Shown: positions 1-5,950 of the stretch, one piece after another
How the letters are laid out: every line of letters begins with the position of its first letter
How positions within the stretch are numbered: position 1 is the first letter of the stretch
Assembly: GCA_009777535.1 (NCBI GenBank)
Contig: WRLP01000008.1
Location: forward strand, 1 to 64,000
From: Treponema sp.
Lineage (GTDB): Bacteria; Spirochaetota; Spirochaetia; Treponematales; Breznakiellaceae
DNA length: 64,000 bases
Direction of reading: 5' to 3'
Notes under the pieces: model-generated
Told to the model about the DNA's origin: nothing
Seen by the model: the letters and a program-made list of their open reading frames with translations, nothing else
The model's database searches: none
Made by a program: the position numbers and the translations under genes

Positions 1-524
1 ACACTTCCGCTCAAAGTCCCGGCGCCTGTTTTTATCAGGTTGTTAAAAGTTGAATTTGCATGGTTAAGATTCCTGGTCTGGGCTGCGGCTATGTCAAAAA
101 TCACCGTGCCGCCGCCGTGGTTAAAAGTTCCGGTGCCGGTGGTAGACCAATTGCCGCGTACTGTTAAGCTAACCCCACCCCCACTGAAGATGGTTCCGTT
201 TCCCAGGGTGATATCCCCTGTTATTTCGAGAGGTTGGATAAGGGCGAAAGACGTGTTAATTATGTTTAAGCTGGCTATAGAATGTGTGGACGGGCTTGGC
301 GCCATATCCATTCTTACACCTGCGGCGTTGGCGATTGTTACACTCGCACCGGGACCGGGTGCAGTGGCTGCCATACTGCCGTTTTCTTCCCAGTTATGGT
401 TATCTGACCATAGAGTATCATCTCCACTGTAGCCACCGGCAGAACCTACCCAGGTGTAACTCTGCCCCCAGGCTCCAAGTGCGAGAAATATGAAGAATCC
501 GGTAAGGACTAAGAGTTTTTTCAT
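1..524 (-). CDS. Exported repeat-rich surface protein, N-terminal part (partial)
   Basis: The reading frame is open from the ATG at 524-522 to the window edge, so the C-terminus is missing. It begins MKKLLVLTGFFIFLALGAWG, a lysine-rich start and hydrophobic core typical of a signal peptide, with likely cleavage near residues 19-21. The mature part is rich in Gly, Thr, Asn and Ser, with phrases such as TFNNLIKTGAGTLSGS. This composition is typical of beta-helical or autotransporter-like adhesin repeats. The Shine-Dalgarno sequence is weak. The surface role is inferred from composition; the exact family is not recognised. Confidence 0.6.
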   Translation of the reverse strand, partial: MKKLLVLTGFFIFLALGAWGQSYTWVGSAGGYSGDDTLWSDNHNWEENGSMAATAPGPGASVTIANAAGVRMDMAPSPSTHSIASLNIINTSFALIQPLEITGDITLGNGTIFSGGGVSLTVRGNWSTTGTGTFNHGGGTVIFDIAAAQTRNLNHANSTFNNLIKTGAGTLSGS

Positions 525-582
525 CAGTTTATTACAATATAGCCGAAAATGACCAAACTGTCTAATGCGGCTTTTTCATAAC

Positions 583-924
583 TATGGCTACTCAAAAATA
601 TATGCCTAAAACCATTGAGTTTGTCGGCGGAGGCGCAGCGGCGCAGTGCGCTGGCTCTCCTGCTGCTCCAAGCCTGAAAACACGCCTTCGTGCGTTTGCC
701 TGACCACTTAATGCCACTGTATCTTAGTCAATAATAGCTTTTTTTATAACAATGATTTACATCAGTTGTTAATAACTTAGGTACAATTACATTAAGTGGT
801 CAGTCAAGCCGACACGAAGGTCGGCGGTCGGTTACCGCCGTTTACTCGATGTCGCAGATGTCGAGCCAGCACACTGCGCCGCTGCGCCTCCACCGGCCAT
901 CCCAGTTGGTTTTGGGCATATTTT
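583..924. repeat. Nested palindromic intergenic element A
   Basis: The left arm (about 595-658) is the inverted complement of the right arm (about 863-924). Outer ends read AAAAATATATGCCTAAAACC and TGGTTTTGGGCATATTTT, followed inward by a GC-rich arm with about 30 of 33 bases matching. A second inverted pair, TGACCACTTAATG (701-713) and CATTAAGTGGTCA (790-802), encloses an AT-rich core. No coding frame is convincing. Related ends recur near 1737, 4290-4920 and 14040-14440. Confidence 0.7.
701..802. repeat. Inner 102-bp inverted-repeat element
   Basis: Perfect 13-bp terminal inverted repeats flank an AT-rich 76-bp interior inside the GC-rich arms of the larger palindrome. The base composition differs sharply from the surrounding element. 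This is compatible with a miniature element inserted into it, but no clear target-site duplication is visible. Confidence 0.45.
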
Positions 925-956
925 AAAGGGAAAAGGGAAAAGAGAAGAGAGAAAAG
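925..956 (+). repeat. GA-rich tract upstream of TA promoter
   Basis: An almost pure purine run (GGGAAAAGGGAAAAGAGAAG type) ends directly before the -35 box at 959. Similar tracts precede the promoters at 2089, 2479 and, on the other strand, 35348. An A-tract immediately upstream of -35 could act as an UP-like element. That role is inference. Confidence 0.6.
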
Positions 957-958
957 TA

Positions 959-987
959 TTGACTACCCCTATTAAATAGGGTATATT
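959..987 (+). promoter_or_regulatory. Promoter and operator of relE-like/xre TA pair
   Basis: TTGACT (959-964), a 17-bp spacer and TATATT (982-987). A perfect inverted repeat CCCTAT-TAA-ATAGGG (967-981) fills the spacer, as expected for an autoregulatory antitoxin operator. The ATG at 998 lies 10 nt after the -10 box and no Shine-Dalgarno sequence precedes it, so the transcript would be leaderless or nearly so. Confidence 0.75.
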
Positions 988-997
988 TGTTTTTGAA

Positions 998-1351
998 ATG
1001 ACTCGTGAATTTGTGATAATGCCGGAGTTTGAGCGCCAATGGGAAAATTTGGGTCTTAGCGATGATGAACTGCGCCAGTTACAAGAGGTTCTGCTTAAAA
1101 ATCCCAAGGTAGGAGTGGTAATTCGGGGAACCAAGGGTCTGCGTAAATTACGCATTGCCTTTCAGGGGAAGGGGAAAAGCGGAAGCGGCAGAGTTGTATA
1201 TGTAGATTTTGCCGTCCACGAGGTGATTTATCTGGTAACCGCATATCCCAAAAGCGTAAAAGACAATCTGACAAAAGCAGAACGAAATGCAATCGCCAAT
1301 ATGATTGTCCAGTTAGAAAGAGGTTTGAAAAAACAGGAGAAAAAGAAATGA
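998..1351 (+). CDS. RelE/HigB-type toxin of a type II TA pair
   Basis: This 117-residue basic protein has the RelE-like pattern: a short helical N-terminus, then the segment GLRKLRIAFQGKGKSGSGRV and the beta-strand YLVTAYPKSVKDNL, ending in a Lys-rich tail. Toxins of this family usually cleave mRNA at the ribosome. The stop codon overlaps the next start (ATGA) with an XRE-type antitoxin, the usual toxin-first order for this subgroup. It is preceded by a promoter with an embedded operator and has no Shine-Dalgarno sequence. Catalytic activity is not shown by the sequence alone. Confidence 0.8.
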   Translation: MTREFVIMPEFERQWENLGLSDDELRQLQEVLLKNPKVGVVIRGTKGLRKLRIAFQGKGKSGSGRVVYVDFAVHEVIYLVTAYPKSVKDNLTKAERNAIANMIVQLERGLKKQEKKK

Positions 1352-1650
1352 GTGTTTACAACAGTATTATCCAGGGTTTATCTGAAGCCATGGATTACCA
1401 AAACGGAAAAATCACCGCCAGAAAAACAAGGCTGACCATAAAACCTGTAGTTAGTTTTAACAACAATGAAATAAAACGAATACGCCAGAAAACCGGTTTG
1501 AGTCAGGTAATGTTTGCCGGATCAATAGGCGTCTCACCCAAAACAGTAGAAGCCTGGGAAAACGGCAGAAACAAACCAGAAGGAGCTTCGCGCCGTTTGC
1601 TGGAGGTAGTCAGGAATGATCCCGGTTTTTTAAGGCAGTTTCAGGCGTGA
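1348..1650 (+). CDS. XRE-family antitoxin (NadS/HigA-like)
   Basis: This 100-residue protein overlaps the toxin gene by 4 nt. A C-terminal helix-turn-helix domain of XRE/Cro type is visible: IKRIRQKTGLSQVMFAGSIG, then VSPKTVEAWENGRNKPEG, then a final helix ending ARRLLEVV-like (here SRRLLEVVRND). The N-terminal 40 residues would contact the toxin. It is expected to neutralise the RelE-like partner and to bind the palindrome between -35 and -10 upstream. Family membership is clear; the operator is an inference from its position. Confidence 0.82.
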   Translation: MSVYNSIIQGLSEAMDYQNGKITARKTRLTIKPVVSFNNNEIKRIRQKTGLSQVMFAGSIGVSPKTVEAWENGRNKPEGASRRLLEVVRNDPGFLRQFQA

Positions 1651-1665
1651 GCGGATCAATTTCCC

Positions 1666-1700
1666 TTTTACTTTTTAATTTTTAACTTTTACTTTCTCCG
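1666..1700. repeat. Pyrimidine-rich dispersed tract
   Basis: A C/T-rich run containing TTACTTTTTAATTTTTAACT follows the antitoxin gene. The same wording recurs near 32630-32660 and 47088-47118, and on the opposite strand near 4550-4580. It appears to be a dispersed simple-sequence family and not a terminator, because no hairpin precedes it. Confidence 0.5.
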
Positions 1701-1710
1701 TGCCGCCGTG

Positions 1711-2052
1711 TAGCGGCTTTTTCAAAACTATGGCTACTCAAAAATATATGCCTAAAACCGGAACTGAAAGCGGTGCGCCGTTGCCCTTCCGATGGCTGAC
1801 GGGGTAGTTACTTCATAACCATGGTAATTCTAAAATGTATTTGTTAATGTTCCTGGGGTCCTGTCCGGTAAACTCGCGCCCTCGTTCGAGGGCCGCAGTT
1901 TACCGGACACCCCGCGTTACATTTTCTTATACATTTTAGAATTACCGCAGTTGTGCAGCACTGGCGGGGTAGGGCATAGGAGCTTCGCGCACCGCTTTCG
2001 GTGCATTTTTGGGCATATATTTTTGAAATTGTCGTAGTTGTGAAACGCTGGC
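1711..2052. repeat. Nested palindromic intergenic element B
   Basis: Three inverted pairs are nested. The outer ends carry AAAAATATATGCC (about 1739-1751) against GGGCATATATTTTTGAAA (about 2014-2032), with GAAAGCGGTGCGC-type arms. The middle pair is GGTAATTCTAAAATGTAT (1823-1840) and ATACATTTTAGAATTACC (1929-1946). The innermost pair is GTCCGGTAAACT (1863-1874) and AGTTTACCGGAC (1897-1908), with a CCCTCG/CGAGGG tip. No coding frame is supported here. Confidence 0.75.
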
Positions 2053-2063
2053 GGGGGGAGAGA

Positions 2064-2088
2064 AGGTAAAAAGGAAGAGGGAAAAGAG
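2064..2088 (+). repeat. GA-rich tract upstream of antitoxin promoter
   Basis: A purine-only run ending GGGAAAAGAG directly abuts the TTGACA -35 box at 2089. It is the second copy of the tract-plus-promoter arrangement seen at 925-987. Confidence 0.6.
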
Positions 2089-2117
2089 TTGACAAAACGT
2101 ATGTTATAACCTACATT
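2089..2117 (+). promoter_or_regulatory. Promoter of COG3636-like antitoxin
   Basis: TTGACA (2089-2094), a 17-bp spacer and TACATT (2112-2117). The palindrome GTTATAAC (2103-2110) lies in the spacer and may be an operator. The first possible start, GTG at 2124, is 6 nt after the -10 box. Confidence 0.7.
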
Positions 2118-2123
2118 GAAGGT

Positions 2124-2441
2124 GTGAAGGAAATGCGGAAAACCGGTGAAAAGATTAAGACAAGTAAATGGGATCCATCTGAAGTTATCGAGACAAAGGA
2201 AGATGTCCTTGCATTTCTGGAAGGCGCTCTTGAAGAAAACGATCCTGAGTTTCTTTTTAAGACAATCGGGTATATAGCCCGTTCCAAAGGTATGGCCCGG
2301 ATTGCCAGGGAATTGAATCTTAACCGTGAGGGGCTGTATGCTGCTCTTTCTGCACAGGGAAATCCATCTTTTATAACGATTGCACGGGTTTTAGACAATT
2401 TAGGTTATCAGTTAAGTGTAAAACAGAAAGTACCGGCATAG
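2124..2441 (+). CDS. COG3636-type antitoxin, apparently without toxin
   Basis: The protein has 105 residues from GTG 2124, or 102 from ATG 2133. It carries SKWDPSEVIETKEDVLAFLE and GYIARSKGMARIARELNLN, then NREGLYAALSAQGNPSF and VLDNLGYQLSV. These are the standard phrases of the HigA-like addiction-module antidote family, a helix-turn-helix DNA-binding antitoxin. The partner toxin normally lies directly upstream, but that space holds palindromic repeats, so this is likely an orphan antitoxin. GTG could be a leaderless start; a GAAGG sequence could serve the ATG. The start is therefore uncertain. Confidence 0.8.
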   Translation: MKEMRKTGEKIKTSKWDPSEVIETKEDVLAFLEGALEENDPEFLFKTIGYIARSKGMARIARELNLNREGLYAALSAQGNPSFITIARVLDNLGYQLSVKQKVPA

Positions 2442-2445
2442 TTTG

Positions 2446-2478
2446 AAGGGAAAAGAGAAAAGGGAAAAAGGAAAAGAG
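2446..2478 (+). repeat. GA-rich tract upstream of BrnA-like promoter
   Basis: A purine-only run (GGGAAAAGAGAAAAGGGAAA type) ends immediately before TTGACT at 2479. It is the third copy of this arrangement within 1.6 kb. Confidence 0.6.
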
Positions 2479-2507
2479 TTGACTTTTTTGGTAAATGTAT
2501 ATACATT
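2479..2507 (+). promoter_or_regulatory. Promoter with palindromic operator, BrnA-like gene
   Basis: TTGACT (2479-2484), a 17-bp spacer and TACATT (2502-2507). The perfect 14-bp palindrome AATGTATATACATT (2494-2507) includes the -10 box, so a dimeric regulator bound here would block polymerase. The ATG at 2513 lies 5 nt further on. Confidence 0.75.
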
Positions 2508-2512
2508 ATTGT

Positions 2513-2794
2513 ATGGTGTTGAATGGAAAAAACGATTATCAATCTTTTGCTGAACGGATTGCCGAAATAAAAGCGTTTAAGAACACAGATTTTTCAGATT
2601 GTCCTGTGCTTACAGAGGAAGAACTAAAAAGACTGCGCCCACGGCATCCTGAATATTTCAAACCAAAAAAGCAATCAGTTCAAATCCGTCTTGATGCAGA
2701 TGTATTGGCCTGGTTTAAAACTTATGGGAAAGGATATCAAAGCCGGATTAATGCGGTGCTTCGGGAAGTAATGCTGCAAAGTGTACAAAGCTGA
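2513..2794 (+). CDS. BrnA-type antitoxin, apparently without BrnT
   Basis: This is a 93-residue protein. The C-terminal half has the BrnA pattern: KPKKQSVQIRLDADVLAWFK, then GKGYQSRINAVLREVM, a ribbon-helix-helix-like DNA-binding antitoxin fold. An in-frame ATG at 2495 lies inside the promoter, upstream of any plausible transcript start, so 2513 (or GTG 2516) is preferred as a leaderless start. The usual BrnT RNase partner is not upstream. The next gene, 62 nt downstream, is another small antitoxin-like protein that may share the transcript. Confidence 0.75.
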   Translation: MVLNGKNDYQSFAERIAEIKAFKNTDFSDCPVLTEEELKRLRPRHPEYFKPKKQSVQIRLDADVLAWFKTYGKGYQSRINAVLREVMLQSVQS

Positions 2795-2856
2795 TAAAAA
2801 TCCGGAGGCAAGCGATTGCAACGCTGGCGCAAATACGCCGAAAAGCAGGAGTAAAA

Positions 2857-3087
2857 ATGGCACGGATGACCGAAGAAGAAGCCAATAGGCTTGACGAATT
2901 ATGGACAAGGACTACGCCTGAAGTAGATACTAGCAAGCCCGGGTACTTTACCCAGCATATGGCGCGTTTAATTGAAGTTGACACTGTTTCTGCGGCTTAC
3001 CTGCGGGCCCGGGCCGATGCGGCTCATAAGACCCCTACACAAATAATAAGCGAAATAGTACGTGAACAAATGAGCGCTGCAATGTAA
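2857..3087 (+). CDS. Small antitoxin-like protein
   Basis: A 76-residue protein with CAGGAG 7 nt before the ATG. Its C-terminus, YLRARADAAHKTPTQIISEI, resembles the helix that ends many ribbon-helix-helix antitoxins. It shares a pattern (YLR..A....K..TQ..SE.V.E) with the 79-residue protein at 13755-13994. It lies behind the BrnA-like gene, with no toxin visible between or after. The family is not firmly recognised; an antitoxin-like or orphan regulator role is inferred from size, motif and neighbours. Confidence 0.55.
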   Translation: MARMTEEEANRLDELWTRTTPEVDTSKPGYFTQHMARLIEVDTVSAAYLRARADAAHKTPTQIISEIVREQMSAAM

Positions 3088-3213
3088 ATCTTCGTTCTTT
3101 GGTTCCAACTCCCTTCTCCGTGCTGCCGGGTTCGCTGTGTGGGGAACATTCGGGTAATTTCGGAGTGGCCGGCGTACTGTAGCTTTTTGTCATACGCAAA
3201 ACAGGAGGGCATT

Positions 3214-4050
3214 ATGATTATTGACTGTCATGTTCACACAAATCCGGCGCCTGGATCGAAGGAAGAATTAATAAAGCAGCTTGATACTGCCGGTATCGAT
3301 CGGATGATTCTTCTGTCGTACCATCCTGCATCTTTTTACCGCCGGGATTCTTCTGACGGAGAAATTTTCGCCAAGCCCATTGCGCCTGCGGATTCCCTTT
3401 TTCAGGTAATGGAGTGGGCTGCTTTTTCCAAACGGATTATTCCTTTTTTCTGGATCGACCCATTGGAAGAAGATGCCTTTGACCAGGTTGATAAGGCTGT
3501 TGCTGCCGGAATTGCCGGATTCAAGGTGATCTGCAACCGCCACTTTCCCGGGGACGAGAAGCCAATGCAGGTATGGGAGCGGATTTCAAAAGCGAATAAA
3601 CCCATATTGTTCCATTCGGGGATTCTTTATGGAAACGGCCCATGGTCTCAATTTAACCGTCCAGTGGGATTTGAGCCGCTCTTTGAAATACCGCATCTGC
3701 GTTTCGCCATGGCCCATGTTTCCTGGCCCTGGTGTGATGAGTGTTTAGCGGTTTACGGTTATTGGCAAAACCGCAGGAATCGCATGGCAACGACTGCGGA
3801 AATGTTTATTGACACAACTCCTGGAACCCCTCATATTTATCGCCGGGAAGTATTCAGTAAGATATATTCGATAGGTTATGACATCGAAAACAATCTGATA
3901 TTTGGAACTGACTGCTCAACAAATTACAGTTCCGGTTATGCAAAAGAAATACTGTTAATGGACGAAGATGCATTAGACAACGCAAAAGCCAGCCCTTCGC
4001 AAAGGGAGAAATACTTCTGTAAAAACGTTATGCGCTTTCTTAACGGATGA
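3214..4050 (+). CDS. Metal-dependent amidohydrolase (amidohydrolase 2 family)
   Basis: A 278-residue protein. The start is fixed by AGGAGG (3203-3208), 5 nt before the ATG. It opens MIIDCHVHTNPAPG, the metal-binding DxHxH strand of the TIM-barrel amidohydrolase superfamily. Later ligand-like positions are GFKVICN, ILFHSG, FAMAHVSWPW and FGTDCS, matching the family order of His, His and Asp. Related enzymes hydrolyse or decarboxylate small ring or carboxylate substrates; the substrate here is unknown. It stands alone between a TA-type cluster and a repeat region. Confidence 0.75.
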   Translation: MIIDCHVHTNPAPGSKEELIKQLDTAGIDRMILLSYHPASFYRRDSSDGEIFAKPIAPADSLFQVMEWAAFSKRIIPFFWIDPLEEDAFDQVDKAVAAGIAGFKVICNRHFPGDEKPMQVWERISKANKPILFHSGILYGNGPWSQFNRPVGFEPLFEIPHLRFAMAHVSWPWCDECLAVYGYWQNRRNRMATTAEMFIDTTPGTPHIYRREVFSKIYSIGYDIENNLIFGTDCSTNYSSGYAKEILLMDEDALDNAKASPSQREKYFCKNVMRFLNG

Positions 4051-4081
4051 ATGTATCCGAAAAATGATTTTTTCCTTCCTT

Positions 4082-4523
4082 CCCCTCGCAAGCGTTTCAC
4101 TACTGTAGTTGTTTCAGAAATGTGTGCTGGAATAGGTAGCGAAAACAGTGTGCGGCGGCGTATAAGCCCTGCCGAGGGCAAGCCTCCCTTCGGTCGGCGA
4201 TCGTAAGGAATTTTATTAAATCGCCGCTAACGCGGCGCACGATTACGGCGTGGCATCTTAATTGTCAGCGTTTCACTGCTGTAGTTGTTTCAGAAATATA
4301 TGCCCCTCGCAAGCGTTTCACTACTGTAGTTGTTTCAGAAATGTGTGCTGGAATAGGTAGCGAAAACAGTGTACGGCGGCGTATAAGCCCTGCCGAGGGC
4401 ATGCCTCCCTTCGGTCGGCGATCGTAAGGAATTTTATTAAATCGCCGCTAACGCGGCGCACGATTACGGCGTGGCATCTTAATTGTCAGCGTTTCACTAC
4501 TGTAGTTGTTCCAAAAATATATG
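4082..4523. repeat. 221-bp tandem duplication
   Basis: Two nearly identical units start at about 4082 and 4303, offset by 221 bp. Each holds GTTTCACTACTGTAGTTGTT, then a GC-rich stretch, then the core GGTCGGCGATCGTAAGGAA, a CGCCGC-TAAC-GCGGCG hairpin and CGATTACGGCGTGGC. The core recurs once more at about 4680-4755 and once at about 14145-14213. No gene is supported. Confidence 0.75.
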
Positions 4524-4935
4524 CCCATAACAGGTAACAAGGGTGTCCTGAAAAAGGTAAAAAGTAAAAATTAAGAGGTAAAATCTTTTCTCGTCAGCGT
4601 TTCACTGCTTTGGTAATTCCAAAAATATATGCCTTAAAAATTTTAATTTAAGCGGTGCGCACAAGCCCTGACGGAGGCATGCCTCCCTTCGGTCGGCGAT
4701 CGTAAGGAAATTTATTAAATCGCCGCTAACGCGGCGCACGATTACGGCGTGGCATCTTAATTGTCAGCGTTTCACTGCTGTAGTTGTTTCAGAAATATAT
4801 GCCCAATAAAATACTTGAGGGGTGCCTGTGGCAAAAATGCCGCCCCCGCGCGGTATTTTTGGCCACAGGCAGGCCCCCAGGAATTATCTTTAGGCATATA
4901 TTTCTGCAGTTGGCTATTGTCGTGTAAGAGTAATT
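4524..4935. repeat. Repeat-filled intergenic region with palindromic element C
   Basis: A third core copy (about 4650-4804) is followed by an inverted-repeat element with ends AGAAATATATGCCCAATAAA (about 4792) and GGCATATATTTCTGC (about 4894-4908). Its arms contain GTGCCTGTGGC (about 4834) paired with GGCCACAGGCAGGC (about 4860-4875). An A-rich tract (AAAAAGGTAAAAAGTAAAAA) lies at about 4550. No coding frame is credible. Confidence 0.65.
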
Positions 4936-5008
4936 TCGGGCAGGCCGGAGTTGAACCGGCGACCTCTTGGTCCCGAACCAAGCGCGCTACCATCTGCGCT
5001 ACTGCCCG
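4936..5008 (-). tRNA. tRNA-Pro (CGG)
   Basis: On the minus strand a complete cloverleaf reads from 5008: acceptor CGGGCAG pairs with CTGCCCG, the anticodon stem-loop is CTTGG-TTCGGGA-CCAAG with anticodon CGG, and the T arm is GCCGG-TTCAACT-CCGGC. The discriminator is A and CCA is not encoded. Confidence 0.95.
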
Positions 5009-5057
5009 GTAATCCGGCGGGGGCTCCGGTTCAAGTCCCCTAAAGCATTCACCGCAC

Positions 5058-5117
5058 GCAGTTTTTGTTTCGCAAAAACTGCAAAGTTAAAAGTTTGGCT
5101 TATGCCAAACTTTTAAC
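5058..5117. terminator. Twin perfect hairpins between two tRNAs
   Basis: GCAGTTTTTG-TTTCG-CAAAAACTGC (5058-5082) is followed by GTTAAAAGTTTGGC-TTAT-GCCAAACTTTTAAC (5086-5117). The stems are 10 and 14 bp with no mismatch. They sit directly downstream of tRNA-Asp on the minus strand, so a transcription end or processing signal is likely, although there is no canonical U-run after the GC-rich part. Confidence 0.5.
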
Positions 5118-5119
5118 TA

Positions 5120-5193
5120 CGGGAGCGACGGGACTTGAACCCGCGATTTCCGGCTTGACAGGCCAGCGTGATAACCAACTTCACTACGCCCCC
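5120..5193 (-). tRNA. tRNA-Asp (GTC)
   Basis: The minus-strand cloverleaf starts at 5193: acceptor GGGGGCG pairs with CGCTCCC (one G-U), the anticodon arm is CTGGC-CTGTCAA-GCCGG with anticodon GTC, and the T arm is GCGGG-TTCAAGT-CCCGT. Discriminator G, as expected for Asp. It lies 112 bp upstream (minus strand) of tRNA-Pro and could be cotranscribed with it. Confidence 0.94.
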
Positions 5194-5249
5194 CAGGATA
5201 TCAAGAGCTTATCAAATTATCAAAAAGTAGTCAACGGGGGTTCAATTTT

Positions 5250-5939
5250 TCACGGCTCTGCAAGGTACATTTCCAGCAGTTCCAAAAAACCTTTACGGCT
5301 GATTTCCTCTCCTCCAAGGCTTGCCAGGTGAGCCGAGGGAATCTGGCAGTCGATGAAGGCGATGCCTTCGCTGAACAGTTTTTTTGCCAGGCTGATGAAT
5401 GCAGCCTTGGACGCATTGGGCTTTTTTGCAAACATGGACTCGCCGAAAAACACCCTGCCTATCCGTATGCCGTAACAGCCGCCTATCAGCTCGCCGTCTT
5501 GCGTGGCTTCCGCCGAATGGGCCCAGCCCAGGCGATGCATTTCCGTGTATGCCCTGATAATGTCATCTGTGATCCAGGTGCCTCCCTGATCAGGGCGCTT
5601 TACCTCTGCGCAGCCTCTTATAACGCCGGCAAAATCTTTATCGAACGAAATTTCGAACCGGCTGCTTCTTAAAATTTTCTTCATGGAACCGGAAACATGG
5701 AGCTTTTCGGGAAAAATTACAAAGCGCGGATCGGGCGACTGCCAAAGAACGGGATCGTTTTCGTTGTACCATGGGAAGATGCCTTGTTTGTATGCTGAAA
5801 GCAGCATACCGGGCGAAAGGTTTCCGCCGACAGCAACTATGTCTCCCTTCCACTCACCCGGATCGGGAAACTGGTAGGAATCGAATTGAAACAGATAGGG
5901 AAAATCAGGATCCTGCCCCGGCTTAAGAACGGGCATCAT
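5250..5939 (-). CDS. aat: Leucyl/phenylalanyl-tRNA--protein transferase
   Basis: About 229 residues. The family signatures PWYNENDPVLWQSPDPR, GGTWITDDIIRAY and GGCYGIRIGRVFFGESMF are all present in order. The enzyme adds Leu or Phe to proteins beginning with Arg or Lys, making an N-degron. It is the last gene of a minus-strand run: the clpA stop (5951-5953) is 11 nt upstream of the ATG pair at 5939/5936, so translation is probably coupled to clpA. Longer in-frame starts reach into clpA and are unlikely. The choice between the two ATGs is open. Confidence 0.92.
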   Translation of the reverse strand: MMPVLKPGQDPDFPYLFQFDSYQFPDPGEWKGDIVAVGGNLSPGMLLSAYKQGIFPWYNENDPVLWQSPDPRFVIFPEKLHVSGSMKKILRSSRFEISFDKDFAGVIRGCAEVKRPDQGGTWITDDIIRAYTEMHRLGWAHSAEATQDGELIGGCYGIRIGRVFFGESMFAKKPNASKAAFISLAKKLFSEGIAFIDCQIPSAHLASLGGEEISRKGFLELLEMYLAEP

Positions 5940-5950
5940 ACACCACAGAT

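Noticed and set aside
5009-5045. A GGTTCAAGTCCC sequence resembling a tRNA T arm
   Set aside because: It lacks a matching acceptor and anticodon arm, so it may be a chance match or a remnant too weak to call.
4761-5331. Short frames on both strands around the tRNAs
   Set aside because: They cross tRNA genes or palindromic repeats and have no ribosome-binding site.
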